Below are positions 1-11,120 of a DNA stretch of 64,000 nt, piece by piece. This stretch comes from Pseudovirgaria hyperparasitica. Its lineage: Eukaryota; Ascomycota; Dothideomycetes; Acrospermales; Acrospermaceae. The stretch is taken from the NCBI RefSeq assembly GCF_010093815.1, contig NW_022985562.1:947932-1011931 (forward strand), given 5' to 3'. How positions within the stretch are numbered: the stretch's first letter is position 1; each line of letters opens with the position of its first letter. The translations under genes and the position numbers were made by a program. The notes under the pieces were generated by a model that saw nothing but the letters and a program-made list of their open reading frames with translations, did no database searches and was not told the origin of the DNA.

Positions 1-1284
1 GCGATACTCGTGACTAGCCATGCTGCTCCAGGTTTAGGGAGGTTGCGCATATGGATAGACAATAACGCCAGTGCTTGAACATCCTCTAAAGTATGACTGA
101 GAAGGAGATCCGGGAAATGACTGATGGCAAACAGATAGTGTTTATGAGCTTCTCCCAGAAGGTCGGGTTGTGTATTTCGTGTCGATATCTGGTATTTGAT
201 CATGGCAAGAATCATGTGAATGATGGCAGTCTGTGCCGCAGTAGGTTGGAATGAACTGTCATTGTATACTTTCCACACCTAGCATTCGTGAGCCTATTGT
301 AATAAAGAATGGTCCGTCAAGACTTACGAGGTTCATAATGGCAGGCTTATGGAATACAGGCATATAAGGATGTAGTGAACGGAAGTACCATGTCATGAAT
401 TGACGCAGCTCCTTTTCTTCTGGAAAGTTTAATTTGTCAACATGTGCTCGACCGAGGGCAACTCGTAGGAAAGTCTGGTACGAAGTCGGTGAAGCCTCCT
501 CATCTTCGTCTTGTGGTACGAAGTCTGTCAGATTGAGCTCAACTCCGAATATAGATAAGGAGGTGCCTTTGATAGGGCTAAGTACAGAATCTGTTGACGA
601 TATGCCCAGATAGTTATCCCCATAGCATCCTGTTCTGAATGTGGGTAAACCACCTGAGGCTAGGCCATCTGGTTGAGATGTCTTAGTTCCTTCGGAACTT
701 GGGTCCTCGTACGAATATGATGGTGTGAGATGTCGAGTCGCTTGGTCTCCTACATTGCCAGTGCGATCTGGGTGTGCCCACGAAACATGCTGTGTCTGCG
801 CCGATGGTTCAACGTATGCAGGGAAGGGCTGAAGCGGCTTGACATCAGCTCCTGTGTCCCTCAGCTGAGATTGAAGGTCGGCGATTATACGCTTCAGATA
901 GTCGTTTTCTGCTTCGAGATGTTCAGTATGGCCTCGAGTAGTCGCTCGGCCGGTGATGCGATCTGTAGTTTTACACGGCGTGTTGTTTTGCGCACAAGGC
1001 GAGCAGGCACCAGGTCTGCCGTCACATCGTATCTTGCGTACCTAAATGAAGGATATGAATCAGTCGCGTGTCGTGTAAGGTGGTACTGTGGTAGCCGTGT
1101 GACGTGAGTCTGTGATACATACCTTGCAACGGTCGCAGGCTTGCCCAGTCCGTGTGGAACTGGACAACTTCTTTTTGACCGAATTGGAGGAGTCCTGGGG
1201 GTGAGAGTCCGGGGAGTGTTCAATTTTGAGGCTCTTTTGAGGAGAGGTAGGGCTTTCATCCCCCTGCGAGCGCTTTGGAGCCAT
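1..1284 (-). CDS. Zn(II)2Cys6 transcription factor, partial (C-terminus beyond the window)
   Basis: Exons on the minus strand are 1284-1123, 1041-328 and 278-1, with introns of 81 nt (donor GTATGT) and 49 nt (donor GTAAGT). About 384 residues are visible. The zinc cluster is complete only after splicing: C50, C53, C60, C67, C70 and C77, spacing CX2CX6CX6CX2CX6C, with the first intron falling just after C53-K54. A short leucine-rich coiled coil follows (about 95-115), then an acidic, Ser/Pro-rich linker. Exon 3 enters the fungal transcription-factor middle homology region (motif near HTLEDVQALALL). The family binds DNA in the nucleus and often controls carbon or nitrogen catabolism; the target cannot be read here. 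The start ATG is at 1284. The gene is divergent from CGI121, with an 843-bp shared promoter interval. The family call is firm; the specific regulator is not identified. Confidence 0.9.
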
Positions 1285-2127
1285 ATCCTAGTGTAGATGG
1301 AAAGTTCCGTGATCACACCTCAGTTTGCCGAGAGAGGCACCGCTTCGGGCTTCCCGTGAGCTTGAAAGCCTCAATCGAAATGGCGTTACATTGAGGGCTC
1401 AGTACGAGCACGATCTTGTTCCTGTGAGAGTCGAAGGGTGTATTTGAGAAAAGGCGTACAGCAGAGCTGGAGAACTTGAAGCCCGGCCATGAGGATGGGC
1501 GACCAGAGATGGAGCGAGAAGAGGGCAAGTAATATTTCGTAGCTTTTCTTCGGGGGGAGGGAGGGGGGGTGTATAATGGGTGAGTAGTTTTGGTTTAGGG
1601 GAGGTTAAGTTAGGTAGTAGGGTAGAAGAGAATTCGGTAGGCCGCTGCGCCCGGCTTTGAGATGGGGGGAGTTCTTTAGCTGCAGGTCCAGCGGCCATCG
1701 TTCACGCCCACAAACGTTACCGAGCCAGTCTAGCTTTGCACCTCAAATGCACCCCGGACTCTCCGAACACGTGCATTGTCGTCGTTCTGCTCAAGGCTCG
1801 ACCGATCGACCATTCCCGCTCCGCAGATCTACCTTCTCGTACCACAGCCTCCGAAAGAAAACCTCACCTCAATCAGTCTGCAGGTGAAACATCCTGGACA
1901 AGGGACAAGGGACAAGGGACCAGGGAACTAGGGATAAAAAGAAAGGCTCTGGCGAGTCTGCAAGCCCAATACGCCCCCAGAACGTGGCACCCGTCCCACT
2001 AACGTCATATTTTCTCTGATCCAGCTTTTGTGCCTTGGTGGCAGACCGCAGATCGACTTGTATCAAGTCTCAGCCTCATCTCGCTTAGACCAAACCATTC
2101 GGGTTACAAACCTCAGACAAGCAGACA
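1285..2127. promoter_or_regulatory. Divergent promoter interval between the Zn2Cys6 gene and CGI121
   Basis: No coding gene is seen in these 843 bp. The left part carries a long G-rich/T-rich stretch on the plus strand (pyrimidine-rich on the other strand, about 1540-1620), common upstream of fungal genes. At 1896-1920 there is a small tandem repeat of a 7-mer (GGACAAG, about 3-4 units). No clear TATA box stands out. Confidence 0.5.
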
Positions 2128-2976
2128 ATGATGGCGCCTATCGCGGTTGAGACGTTGCACCTTTCACATCTGCCTGAGCAGCCAGTCTACGTTGCGCTGT
2201 TCACAGGCGTCACGAATGCATCCCAACTATTGGACAGAGTGCAGGCCGCTGGTAGAGACGAATTCAATGTACAAGAAAGGGCGGACCTTGAGTACGCTTT
2301 CCTAGACGCCGCTTCAGTATGTTGACCTAATATGTGCATTATTCATCGATACGCCAACTTGTACCCGACACAAGTGCGGATCACCATATCAGGATACTGA
2401 GCTGATGGCCACTCCTGAGCAGATACTCTCTACTACACATCTTCTATCTGCAGTTTTTCGAGCGCTAAATGATCAGAGTAAGAATCGTCTGAAAAGCAAA
2501 AACATTCACTCCGAAATCGTTTTCTGTCTGAGTCCTAACAACAACGTAAGCTTGTGATTTCATGTTCTGTGCCTGGAGACTCATCGACTTCCCACTCTTA
2601 CACAACACTGCAGATCGGCGAAAGCTTCCGGCGTTTTGGTGTCGCCAAATCCACGACAAATCTGCTTGTGGTTAAGGTACCGGATCATGATTCGACAGTG
2701 ACTGCACAATCGATTGCTGAGCATCTCGACACGCGTATTGACATCAAAGGCAGTTCAGTTGCGTTCTCAAACGAAACCTTGGCCGCATGCTCTCATATCG
2801 ATAATATCAAGAAGATTTATAAAATTACTGATGACAGCCCCACCCAGCAGGCCAAGAGGAAGAGAAATGATAAGCTTCACGTGAATGGGGACTCGTCCAG
2901 CGACGCTCCAAAGATCGAAAATTTACAAAATATCGAGAGCATTATCTTAGGCACTATGGCGCTCAGAGGTTCTTAA
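2128..2976 (+). CDS. CGI121: EKC/KEOPS complex subunit Cgi121
   Basis: Three exons, 2128-2316, 2423-2545 and 2614-2976, give 224 aa. The introns are 106 and 68 nt. Cgi121 binds the Bud32 kinase in the KEOPS complex, which makes t6A in ANN-decoding tRNAs, and it helps recruit tRNA. Family landmarks are the N-terminal segment ending in FLDA, a helix reading [13 protein letters not shown] (exon 2), the [13 protein letters not shown] segment, and [10 protein letters not shown] with the following LLVVKV strand (exon 3). The exon-2 acceptor at 2422 was preferred to an upstream CAG because it aligns DA/AS to ILSTTHLL without an insertion. Two in-frame ATGs (2128, 2131) are adjacent. The C-terminal 60 residues are charged and more variable. 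The gene is convergent with COX4, with 153 bp between stop codons. Confidence 0.93.
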
Positions 2977-3129
2977 GCACGTTAGCCATGCACACCTGCA
3001 TTGAGATTCCAGGCTACAAGAGCGTCTAGGCGCAGTGGTAACAACGTCCAATACTTCACTGTTACATCCACTATTCTACATATTGAACTCCCCAGTCTAT
3101 CGATGAGCGGCTGCAATGCAAATCCAATT

Positions 3130-4040
3130 CTACTTGTAGTAATATTCGGGCTTGACGTAATCAGAAAATGTCTTTGGTTCCTCATAGCCATGGTGGTCGT
3201 CATCTGCGCAGATAGTCTTAGTAACGAAGTACATAGCAATGAAGATTTTGACTTACGACCGTGTTCGTTGTCGTGCGGGTCATCTGGAGGGCCAACATAT
3301 GCCATCTTGTATACAGATCCGCATTCAGGGCATCGGGCAATGGGCCTTTTGCGGGTCATCTATGGGATTTTAGCATCACGGTCTTCCTTGTAGAGCACAT
3401 TCTCATACCAGTTGCCAAAGCACATTATGCGAGCCGGCCGGAAATCCTGTACATCCGGCGTATTGCTCCTCTCCAGCGGATCTGACCATAATAGGGTTTT
3501 CCATCGTTCCTACCATTCAGATTAGTATCCTATGAGGCAAATATGAACCATATACCACGGAGACTTCAGCGGCTAGATATGTGTGGTAGAGAGGCTGTAG
3601 ATTCAAGGATGCGCACCTAACCGCGAAGCGTCCAGAGGCTTCATGTCGAAGATATCGACACCCTGCATCTTTCCGATAAGCTCCAAGCGTTCGAGACCGG
3701 TAGCTTGTTCTGCATCAGTGGGAACGGTACCAGGCGCGGCACCGGGGGGAAGGAGGTCTTCCATCGTTCTGATCTCTGCAGGCCTCGTCAGTGCTGGCCC
3801 ATGGGCTGTGTACAGGTATGGTATTTACCCTCAAGCTTCTTGGTGCCTTCCGGGAGGGTAGGTGGCTTGATGTCCATGGAGACCTCTATATTGATATCGC
3901 GTCAGTCCTCATATCCTCTGACCCCAACGTCGGGCTTCTAGAAACGTACTGCGAGCAATGGAGACTGCAAAAGTCCGCTTGACAGGAGCACGCACAATGG
4001 CGCTGCGCGCCAAGGCGACGGTAGATCGCTGAAGGAACAT
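3130..4040 (-). CDS. COX4: Cytochrome c oxidase subunit 4, mitochondrial (Cox4; metazoan COX5B family)
   Basis: Six exons on the minus strand (4040-3950, 3885-3829, 3775-3617, 3509-3409, 3359-3257, 3203-3130) encode 194 aa. Cox4 is a nuclear-encoded zinc subunit of complex IV in the inner mitochondrial membrane. The first ~30 residues form an Arg/Ser/Ala-rich, acid-free presequence typical of matrix import. The core includes the EEQYAGCTG segment and RCPECGSVYKM. The expected zinc ligands are present as C122, H130, C146 and C149. The C-terminus ends in a DYVKPEYYYK-like tail. All five introns are 49-107 nt, and splice phases join family-conserved motifs without gaps. The final donor was set at GTAAGT (3256), giving a His at the junction. 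The ~194-aa length fits fungal homologues. Confidence 0.94.
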
Positions 4041-7000
4041 ATCGAATGTCAATTGGCGACGGAGTGGAGAGGCGTGAGGTTTGAGACGTGGTCGACAGCT
4101 TGCCTAGGGGAGGTGAGGTCGAGGAGCTCCGCAAATTCCTCGGTCTACAAAAGGCTTGGCGTGTTCTACTTTCCAACCTCAACCTTTAATCTGCCCTGAT
4201 ATTTCTAGCGTCGTGATATCATATTCCACACAAACGTCAATTCACATCATAAATTCTCAACTATTCAATCATGAGCTTTGCGTCCATACGCATTTTCCAA
4301 GACCAGGATACAGCAACTTCACGCACTACGCAGGACCAATCAGGAGCTCCTTAGATCCAGCTGAGTCATCTGCCCTAGCCAAACTTGACCAGGTTATCGA
4401 TGGTGATATTGTATGCCACGCACGCAGGACAGAAGGCACAGATTGGTATTCCATGGTCGTGAGATCTTCACAATACATGCATCAGTACAAATGTAAGATT
4501 CCCTACTAAGTAAGTTGCATGCCGCTTGCACCTGAGAGCGTTAAGAGACAATGCTGCACCGAGAGACGTTAAACAGCATGAGAACCAAGGAGATAGTCGC
4601 GACTATAGTTGAGCGAACTCAGCGATGAGAAAACAAGAAGATGTATTGCAAAATCTTATGAAGGCGACAGCACTCATATACACGAGGTACATGTTTAAGA
4701 GATGCTAAGATAGATCATTGCATGGTACACTAATTTATGCACAAAATTGTGGTCAGCAGTAGTAATATGAAGATGTATTAAGCTACCAGCAAGTATACAT
4801 GTTTACCAGCATCAGGACTCCCAATCGCTATCTCTTCGTTAGTCGTATCCTTTCCAAAAAGTTCCTCCTACTCGCCGACATTCGACAAATTTGCTGTGAT
4901 AATTATCTGGAGTGCTGCCACTACGACAAGCACGCTAACAATTCAGACACAATCTTTATCATCTGTGAATCAATCGCCTTCTGATAACATGGTCAGAGTC
5001 GTATTCATCCAGTATGACTACAATCTTGACTAAGACCTTCATAGCGACGTCCGAGCGCGAACAAAAAGTCCGGAAAAGTATTTATAGACGTCCAAGCTTG
5101 GATTTAGACAGGTTCCTTGATTAGTGAACTAGTCCAGTTCGGCCTGCCAGTGCCGACAACCCCCTTAGCCGTCAAACCATTCACAATAACCGTAATATAA
5201 CGTCAGCAGCATCAAGACGCAACATACAAAGAATATGACCGTTTCCAACTCACATCTAGTATGAATATGACGTAAGCGCTCCGGAGAGTGCTACTGCATA
5301 GGGAAGCTATGCTCACTCGCGTGAGTACCATGCAAGTCGATGCACTTTCTGCAAGAGACATAACATTGGTGGCTTATCCTAACACTGTTTGGGCTTCTGA
5401 GGCCGAGATGCTGATACATAGTCGGGCAGCAATACCACAGAGCCATAAGTGCCGGTGCCAGGCGGTGCGGCGCCACCGGACCGATACGCACAATCTTGCA
5501 ACGTAGTCTCTCTTGCTATAATTAAATTCGATCGCCTCGATTACTTCCGATGGCTAGAATCATTCACACTCGGCCGCAGTGTAGCCAGTATGAACGTCCG
5601 TTTCCAAAGAACAGAACAGAAGACTACACGACATGAACACATAACCTTAATCGCCAGCAAGCGCTTTTTCGAATGCACCGGAAATCCCAATCGACATGTC
5701 CACGGAGGTACTTTGACCTGGCCCGGGACAGATCTTGGTAACGCTCACTCCACGTGGGCTTTAGCGTCAGATTAACCTTCGGTGGACGGATCGCCACAGT
5801 CGGAACGCGCCTGTTCACAACCACAGTACCAGGTGTCGCAGCGTCATACAAGTCGAACCGTCCGAACTTTATGCTCATCGCTTAGCACGAGCGATCGACT
5901 GTCATGACCTATCGTTTCATCGCTAGATCTAATTGTGCGTTCCGTTGTTTCATGCTTCTTCGGCAGGCAACACGGCATATTGTAGTACTGATACATGTAG
6001 TGAATCCTCGTTCTCGTTTCCGCGAGAAGGTATAGAGGCTCCCCCTTGGTTGGCTCTTACATGGTAGCCTCGAGAGATCCGCCGGCTTAGTGTCCCCCCT
6101 TCAGGAGAACTCGCAAAAAGTGACTTTGGGACTACAGTCTCAGCAGTAACCGGCTGCATGATACGAGCTTATGCGACGCAGCCCGTGAATTCTCCGAAGA
6201 ATACGATGGGAGATTCTTGACTAGTCGACGTGCGGAATATCTAATTAGATTGAGGGTGGGATGGAAAGCCGGCCCAGCTCATTGGCGAGATCGGTGCTTG
6301 ACAGACGTCGGTCGCTGTCTGGGGAGTAGAATGAGCAAGGAGGGACGGTGCGTGGCTGTCTGTTCTGGACAGTGGAAAGAGTTTGAGGTGTAGAGATGGA
6401 TTGTAGGAGGGACAGGAGGGGTATCATGGTAGGTTCGGTCTACGTGATATGAAATCCAGAGTTTTGGGTTATCATCATCTACCTGAACTTCTCTGAACAT
6501 CTGTCTTGAAAGTGCTGTTATGCTCAAGTATCCGGGTGATTGAGACCTTCCAGCTATGATCTCAATAGCCTATCTAGGGACTCACAATCCAGGCGGTGAA
6601 GCAGCGTCACCCGAGGAACGACTTGGAGCTATGTGTCAAAAGTGCAAGGTGAGAATCTCCCGAAGTGGTAGTTTCCAAGGGGTTATTGGGTCGTGCAGCG
6701 AAATATATCGAAGATATACAGAAAACAGAGAACTCCAAGATCATGACCCTCAGATAGCCTAACCATGCGCAGAAGATCCGGATACAGCTCGTGTCTCTAT
6801 ACATCTGAACAGTAATAGTAACAGGTGTTTTGTCAGTCAAGTCCTCGTTGCTATATGTTCAGAGCCGAAAACTCGTGATTACATCAAATAGGTCCTCGAA
6901 GTCTCCAAACGTGCCCCTTGCCAGAGTCCGGAATAAGGTAAAGACGTCAAGAATGCTATGCTGATACGAGTTTCTTGTAGTGTTCTTTATGTAGTCGTTT

Positions 7001-7262
7001 ATGATTTGATAAGGCTTCAATCGGTACAAAGTGTCCATAGTAGTGCAAGTAATGAGATTCCAGAGTCATGATAGCTGGAGTCTACGTTCCGACGCACTTG
7101 TCTTCTTTTCGGGTGTAGACGCATCTAGATTGGGCGTCGCACGCCATGCTCGTACTTCTCGGTAACAAGTCTGACCCTGTAGAGATCAATCCATGAAAAA
7201 CTCCATTGCCATTGAATGCCCATAGTCCTTTCTGATATTGGTATTCCGCTCTCACGTCGGAC
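4041..7262. other. Gene-poor interval, no supported gene
   Basis: This 3.2-kb stretch has no recognisable protein family. The part next to 4040 should hold the COX4 promoter and the part next to 7262 the DPB3 3' end. Short open stretches with coding-like amino-acid composition occur on the minus strand around 5624-5878 and 5950-6159; the latter contains a good GTAAGA donor after about 33 codons. They break frame against each other and match nothing I know. A decayed gene is possible but unproven. Base composition is balanced here, unlike the RIP-affected DNA at the right end. Confidence 0.5.
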
Positions 7263-7997
7263 TCATCTAGCCTTCCTCCCCCTCCCCCTCTTCGGCCGCA
7301 CCTCCTCCACCACTTTCTCCTCCACTTGTTCCACCTCTTCCTCCTGTCCCTCCACATCCCCTTCTTGCTCCTCTTCCCGTTGTTCATCCTCATCCATACC
7401 CCCCTGTCCCTCTGCCCCATCCACATCCATCTGATCACCCCCAGCATCCCCATCCCCATCCTCCTCATCCCCACCCATCTCCGTATTCTCCCCACCAGCA
7501 GCAACCCAGCCCTCCCCCTCACCATCCCCACCAGCACCCTTCTTCACAGCCCCATGCAACCCATCAAGCGTCGCCTGACCATTCGCACGCGCCAGCTTCG
7601 CCGCCGCCCTCCTCGCCTCCTTGACCTTCCGCACCGTCGTCGTCCTGGGCACCACATCAGCCAAGAAATTCAGATTATCGATGCGGGACACCGCGTTCGC
7701 TACGTCGCGGTAGTGGATCTGGCGGCGCTGTTTGCGCTCCGTCTTCACGACGGTGTGGGTCTGCTCGACGAGGTGGTGGATGAACATCTCGGCGGCGATG
7801 GTCAGGATGAAGGCGGCGTTGTTGGAGCATGACGCGATGTCTTCGTCGGCGGAGAGGATTTTCTTGACGCGTGCGACTGGAGTGAGGGGGTTAGTTGCTG
7901 GGCTAGTGATTTGGGGGAGTGAGGGGAGCGTACGTGGGAGGTTTGCTGTGCCGGTTGCGACGGCAGAAGGCGTGATTGGGGTGTTGTTGTATGGCAT
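7263..7997 (-). CDS. DPB3: Histone-fold protein, DNA polymerase epsilon subunit Dpb3-like (CBF/NF-Y family)
   Basis: Two exons (7997-7934 and 7876-7263) with a 57-nt intron (GTACGC...CTCCAG) encode 225 aa. Splicing joins LPL to ARVKKI, the usual start of the histone fold; reading through would insert 19 residues there. The histone fold spans about residues 22-120 (DEDI, CSNNAAFILTIAAEMFIHHLVEQ, YRDVANAVSRIDNLNFL). Dpb3/POLE4 pairs with a second histone-fold subunit (Dpb4/POLE3) and helps Pol epsilon hold double-stranded DNA and pass parental histones; related subunits serve in CHRAC. The tail is very acidic (Glu/Asp/Gly/Gln-rich) and ends in a basic RPKRGRGRK AT-hook-like stretch, longer than in the minimal yeast protein. 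The polymerase-epsilon versus chromatin-remodeller assignment is inferred from the fold family. Confidence 0.82.
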   Translation of the reverse strand: MPYNNTPITPSAVATGTANLPRTLPSLPQITSPATNPLTPVARVKKILSADEDIASCSNNAAFILTIAAEMFIHHLVEQTHTVVKTERKQRRQIHYRDVANAVSRIDNLNFLADVVPRTTTVRKVKEARRAAAKLARANGQATLDGLHGAVKKGAGGDGEGEGWVAAGGENTEMGGDEEDGDGDAGGDQMDVDGAEGQGGMDEDEQREEEQEGDVEGQEEEVEQVEEKVVEEVRPKRGRGRKAR

Positions 7998-8401
7998 TGT
8001 GGCGATGAAGGGTGTCCAAAAAGGGGGTTAGAAGGTGGAAGTCTGAAGTGAAAGGTAGACAGACGTGGTTTCAATGAGAAATGTGTGGCATGCAGGCGTC
8101 CTTCGACATGAGACGCGAGGTGAAAGCGAGACGCGTCGAGTGGGGCGCGCTAACGTGGGTGAGTGTAAAGTGGTTTTTGCTCTCACTGCACTGCTGCACA
8201 CTCACAATACCAGACCAGCGAACAAAATAATATCACATGCACCAGGCAAAGCCAGATGAGTACAGCATATTTCTCCCAGGTCTAATGTATCAACAATTTG
8301 AAGAACTTTGGTATGGCAAAATACACTAAGACTATACAAAACACCAATGAATCGTCACCTGCATGCTAATCAAAACAAATCGGGTATCACACTCTCACCA
8401 C
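7998..8401. other. Intergenic: DPB3 promoter and 3' end of the next minus-strand gene
   Basis: 404 bp between two genes read in the same direction. No open frame with family similarity and no repeat was seen. Confidence 0.5.
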
Positions 8402-9508
8402 CTAAAAGGAACCTGCAGCAGCAGTCGCTGTATAAGCCGGAGGTAGCTGCTGCTCACTCCCAACCTTCTCGAATATCGCCTGTCTGGCGAGCTGCAGATC
8501 CCTCCTGGCGCTGCCCAGTCTCTGCGCAAGCCCATCTAATTCTCCCTTCTGTCTCCTCTCCTCAGCCTTGACTTGGTCCGCACGCTGCATCAGCGTCCTG
8601 GCAACATTGTTGAGTTGCGCCGCAGAGTCCTTGATCTTGTCGTGGAAAGCCATGTCAGAGAAGATATTGTCGAAGAGCACATCGCTCATCATATTGCCCT
8701 GGGCAATGCTGACGGGCCCGATAGGCTGGAGCTCAGGATACATCCGTCGCGCCTGGTCGACTGCGCTCTGCAACTGGGATGCCTCGGATTGGGCTTTGCT
8801 GAGGGCGTCGCGCTCCGCCATGTCGGCCATCATTCCGCCGCCAAACATGTCTAGGCGCGAGGCATCAAGAGCATCCTCGATGTGTGCCTTTGCTCGCATG
8901 CAACGTTTGTTAGCGTCGGAGAGGCAATGCGAAGCCTGCACGATAGCCTGGTAGTGCTGTTCGGCCGTGTTGAATGCTTCACGAGCCTGCGAGTAGGGCC
9001 ATTCTTTCTGGTCTTCTTCGGGGAAAGCAGGCGTGGGACCGGCAAAGATCATGTGATAGAGGTTGTCGAGTTCCTGCTGTGCTGCGGCATTTGCGTTTGC
9101 GTCGCGCTGGTATTGGTCTTTCACTGGACGAGCCTCGCCCAGTGCTGACTCGATGCTTTCGAGGGAGTCTTTGCTTTGGCGTTCGGCCTGGAGCGCTTCG
9201 TAGTATTCCTTTTCTTCCTTTTCAGTCTTGCTGGCGAACTTTTCTTTGCCCTTGCTGCCTCCCATCTTGTGCATGAAGCGTTTCATGGTGGAATCGCGGT
9301 ACTTTCCGAACTCGCCCTTTTCGATTCTGGTCTTCCATTGGTAGTGCTGGTAGTCTTTCTTGGTCTTTTCGAGCTGGCTTTCTAGATCTTTGATGTAGAG
9401 GGCCTGCTGCTTGAGGGATGCGGGTGCATAGTCTGTCTTGGAAAGAGTCGCGAGAAGTTCCTCGTTCTTGGGGCCAAAGTTGGCAATCTGGTTCTTGATG
9501 TCTGACAT
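8402..9508 (-). CDS. Conserved fungal coiled-coil protein of unknown function
   Basis: Single exon, 368 aa. The start was set at the ATG at 9508 (MSDIKNQIANFGPKN...); the frame stays open 71 codons upstream, but that part looks like leader sequence. The protein is mostly helical and charged. Residues 1-150 show strong heptad spacing (LESQLEKTKKDYQ, and a KEKFASKTEKEEKEYYEAL stretch). There is a conserved-looking GPTPAFPEEDQKEWPY segment near residue 165-185, further helices, and a short PPAYTAT tail. I recognise the architecture as a widely conserved but uncharacterised ascomycete family and cannot name a function. No transmembrane segment or signal peptide is apparent. The PPAYTAT tail resembles a PPxY-type ligand for WW/NEDD4-type ubiquitin ligases; that is inference only. 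Confidence 0.85.
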   Translation of the reverse strand: MSDIKNQIANFGPKNEELLATLSKTDYAPASLKQQALYIKDLESQLEKTKKDYQHYQWKTRIEKGEFGKYRDSTMKRFMHKMGGSKGKEKFASKTEKEEKEYYEALQAERQSKDSLESIESALGEARPVKDQYQRDANANAAAQQELDNLYHMIFAGPTPAFPEEDQKEWPYSQAREAFNTAEQHYQAIVQASHCLSDANKRCMRAKAHIEDALDASRLDMFGGGMMADMAERDALSKAQSEASQLQSAVDQARRMYPELQPIGPVSIAQGNMMSDVLFDNIFSDMAFHDKIKDSAAQLNNVARTLMQRADQVKAEERRQKGELDGLAQRLGSARRDLQLARQAIFEKVGSEQQLPPAYTATAAAGSF

Positions 9509-11120
9509 GATGGAATTGTTGAAGTATGGATGGTGTTTACTGCGCGATGGTGCGGTTGTGCAGGAGCATTCTTGTGTATGGTGAGACCTTATACTTATAC
9601 TCACACTTGTCGACCATGCGAGTCCATATCCCAGGCACAGCACGAGGCTGTGTGGCGTCAATGAGGTGGGCCAAGAGCAAGCGTCAGCATGCCAAGCATA
9701 TTTTCGAACGTGTAACGACATAGTAGAACATCATCTTCTCTTTCGAGCATGACGGGAGGCCAGAGACTTGTTCCTTCGCCCCCATTTCTAGACGAATGTA
9801 TGGAGCAGTTCGGTTGGTTTCTGGTTCGCTGATTCCAAGCGCAGTTAGCTTCAGGTAAATCTCCATTCACAGCACACAGCCACGGATTTTCATGGCCATG
9901 TGTCGAATGGGAAAGTGATGAGCCAACGAAGAAAGATGATCTTACTTATTTGACGGAGCGGTTGGCAAGAAGAGTACATGCATATACAGATGTTGTCAGT
10001 TTAGGCAGTGCTGCGCCATACTGTGGCTTGACCCTCCATACAGGAATGACATCATTTGGACATGCCATCCCCGCAATTCACTTTTGTCTTCTTCCGGTAG
10101 TCCATGCGAGCAAGGGTTTTCAAGAATTCATTAGTCCTCAAGGATCTTTGGTAAGCAAGGGAATGATGTAAACAGACGTCTGACAGCGAAAACACTTGCT
10201 AGTCTCAGCTTCTAGAGCAACACGTCGCCATGCGATCATAACCATACTAAAGACTATCTATGCGCATATGTACTGCGGTGTCTGCACCGATTGTTTCATC
10301 CTACCTCAACGTTACACAAAACCAGGGACCTCGGCAAGAACTAACATGTTGACAAACATGTAATTAGCAGTCTCTCTCATTGGTTCAAGTATATATAATT
10401 AGCACCGATCTAGATCCAAAGGAGTCATTCAAGCGAGATAATTTACCCTTCGGAACCGACTTCCGAACTCTGTTTCTCCTCGACACTTCAATAACATCTC
10501 CATAACCGTTTCACATCGCATTCAACGCATCTCTACTTCTTCATCTGCCCTCTAAACACTATGCAGCAGGTACGCGCGCGTATGCGATGTGACACAAGGC
10601 GATGAAAAGAAAGCAGCACGTCCTGCGAGCAGCCTATCAGGAGTCTTACTGTGCCGCCGCCCCTTGGACCACCCATCCCATTCCATCACCCGGAACAGGA
10701 CGTTAGCTCGAAACTACATAATTACGCCCCCCAAAATCCCCGTTAGATTCTTATGGTCAATCCATAGTAAAACTTTCTTAGCTAGCTACATCCCATTGGA
10801 GATGCTTGCGCCGCACTCCTCCTTTATAAAGCTGTAATTTCTCTCTGCTTGCTTGGTTAAGGCATAACGTGCATGGTTCTAGGTACACATTCGTTTCGAA
10901 AGACACTTACTTTTCATTCATTGCTGTGATATATATTTAGCTGTGTCACTTTCTCGTTATATCGTGCTGTTAACCTGCGGGACCCCCGGTCGTGGGAGGG
11001 CACTTCTCTCGTCCACGTCTCTTTGTTTTTTTGACGATACAGATCGGTATCCCGGACGCGTTGGTCTCTGAAGACTGTGTATAAGCAAAAACCTCAACTG
11101 TTACCATTGCTGTCACCGAG
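9509..11120. promoter_or_regulatory. Intergenic, divergent promoters; possible leader start with a splice donor at 10,561
   Basis: 1.6 kb between the coiled-coil gene (minus) and the GH76 gene (plus). Near 10,388-10,400 there is a TATATAA-like element, followed by a C/T-rich leader and then an ATG at 10,561 whose third codon runs straight into a GTACGC splice donor. This could be a short upstream exon or upstream ORF of the GH76 transcript, or a tiny unrecognised gene. Nothing else was identified. Confidence 0.35.

Noticed and set aside
2391-2422. Alternative exon-2 acceptor of CGI121 that would add about ten residues
   Set aside because: It keeps frame, but the downstream acceptor aligns the FLDA and [10 protein letters not shown] blocks without an insertion.
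7326-7832. 168-codon plus-strand frame opposite DPB3
   Set aside because: It is the shadow of the acidic C-terminal tail of the histone-fold gene; no family similarity.
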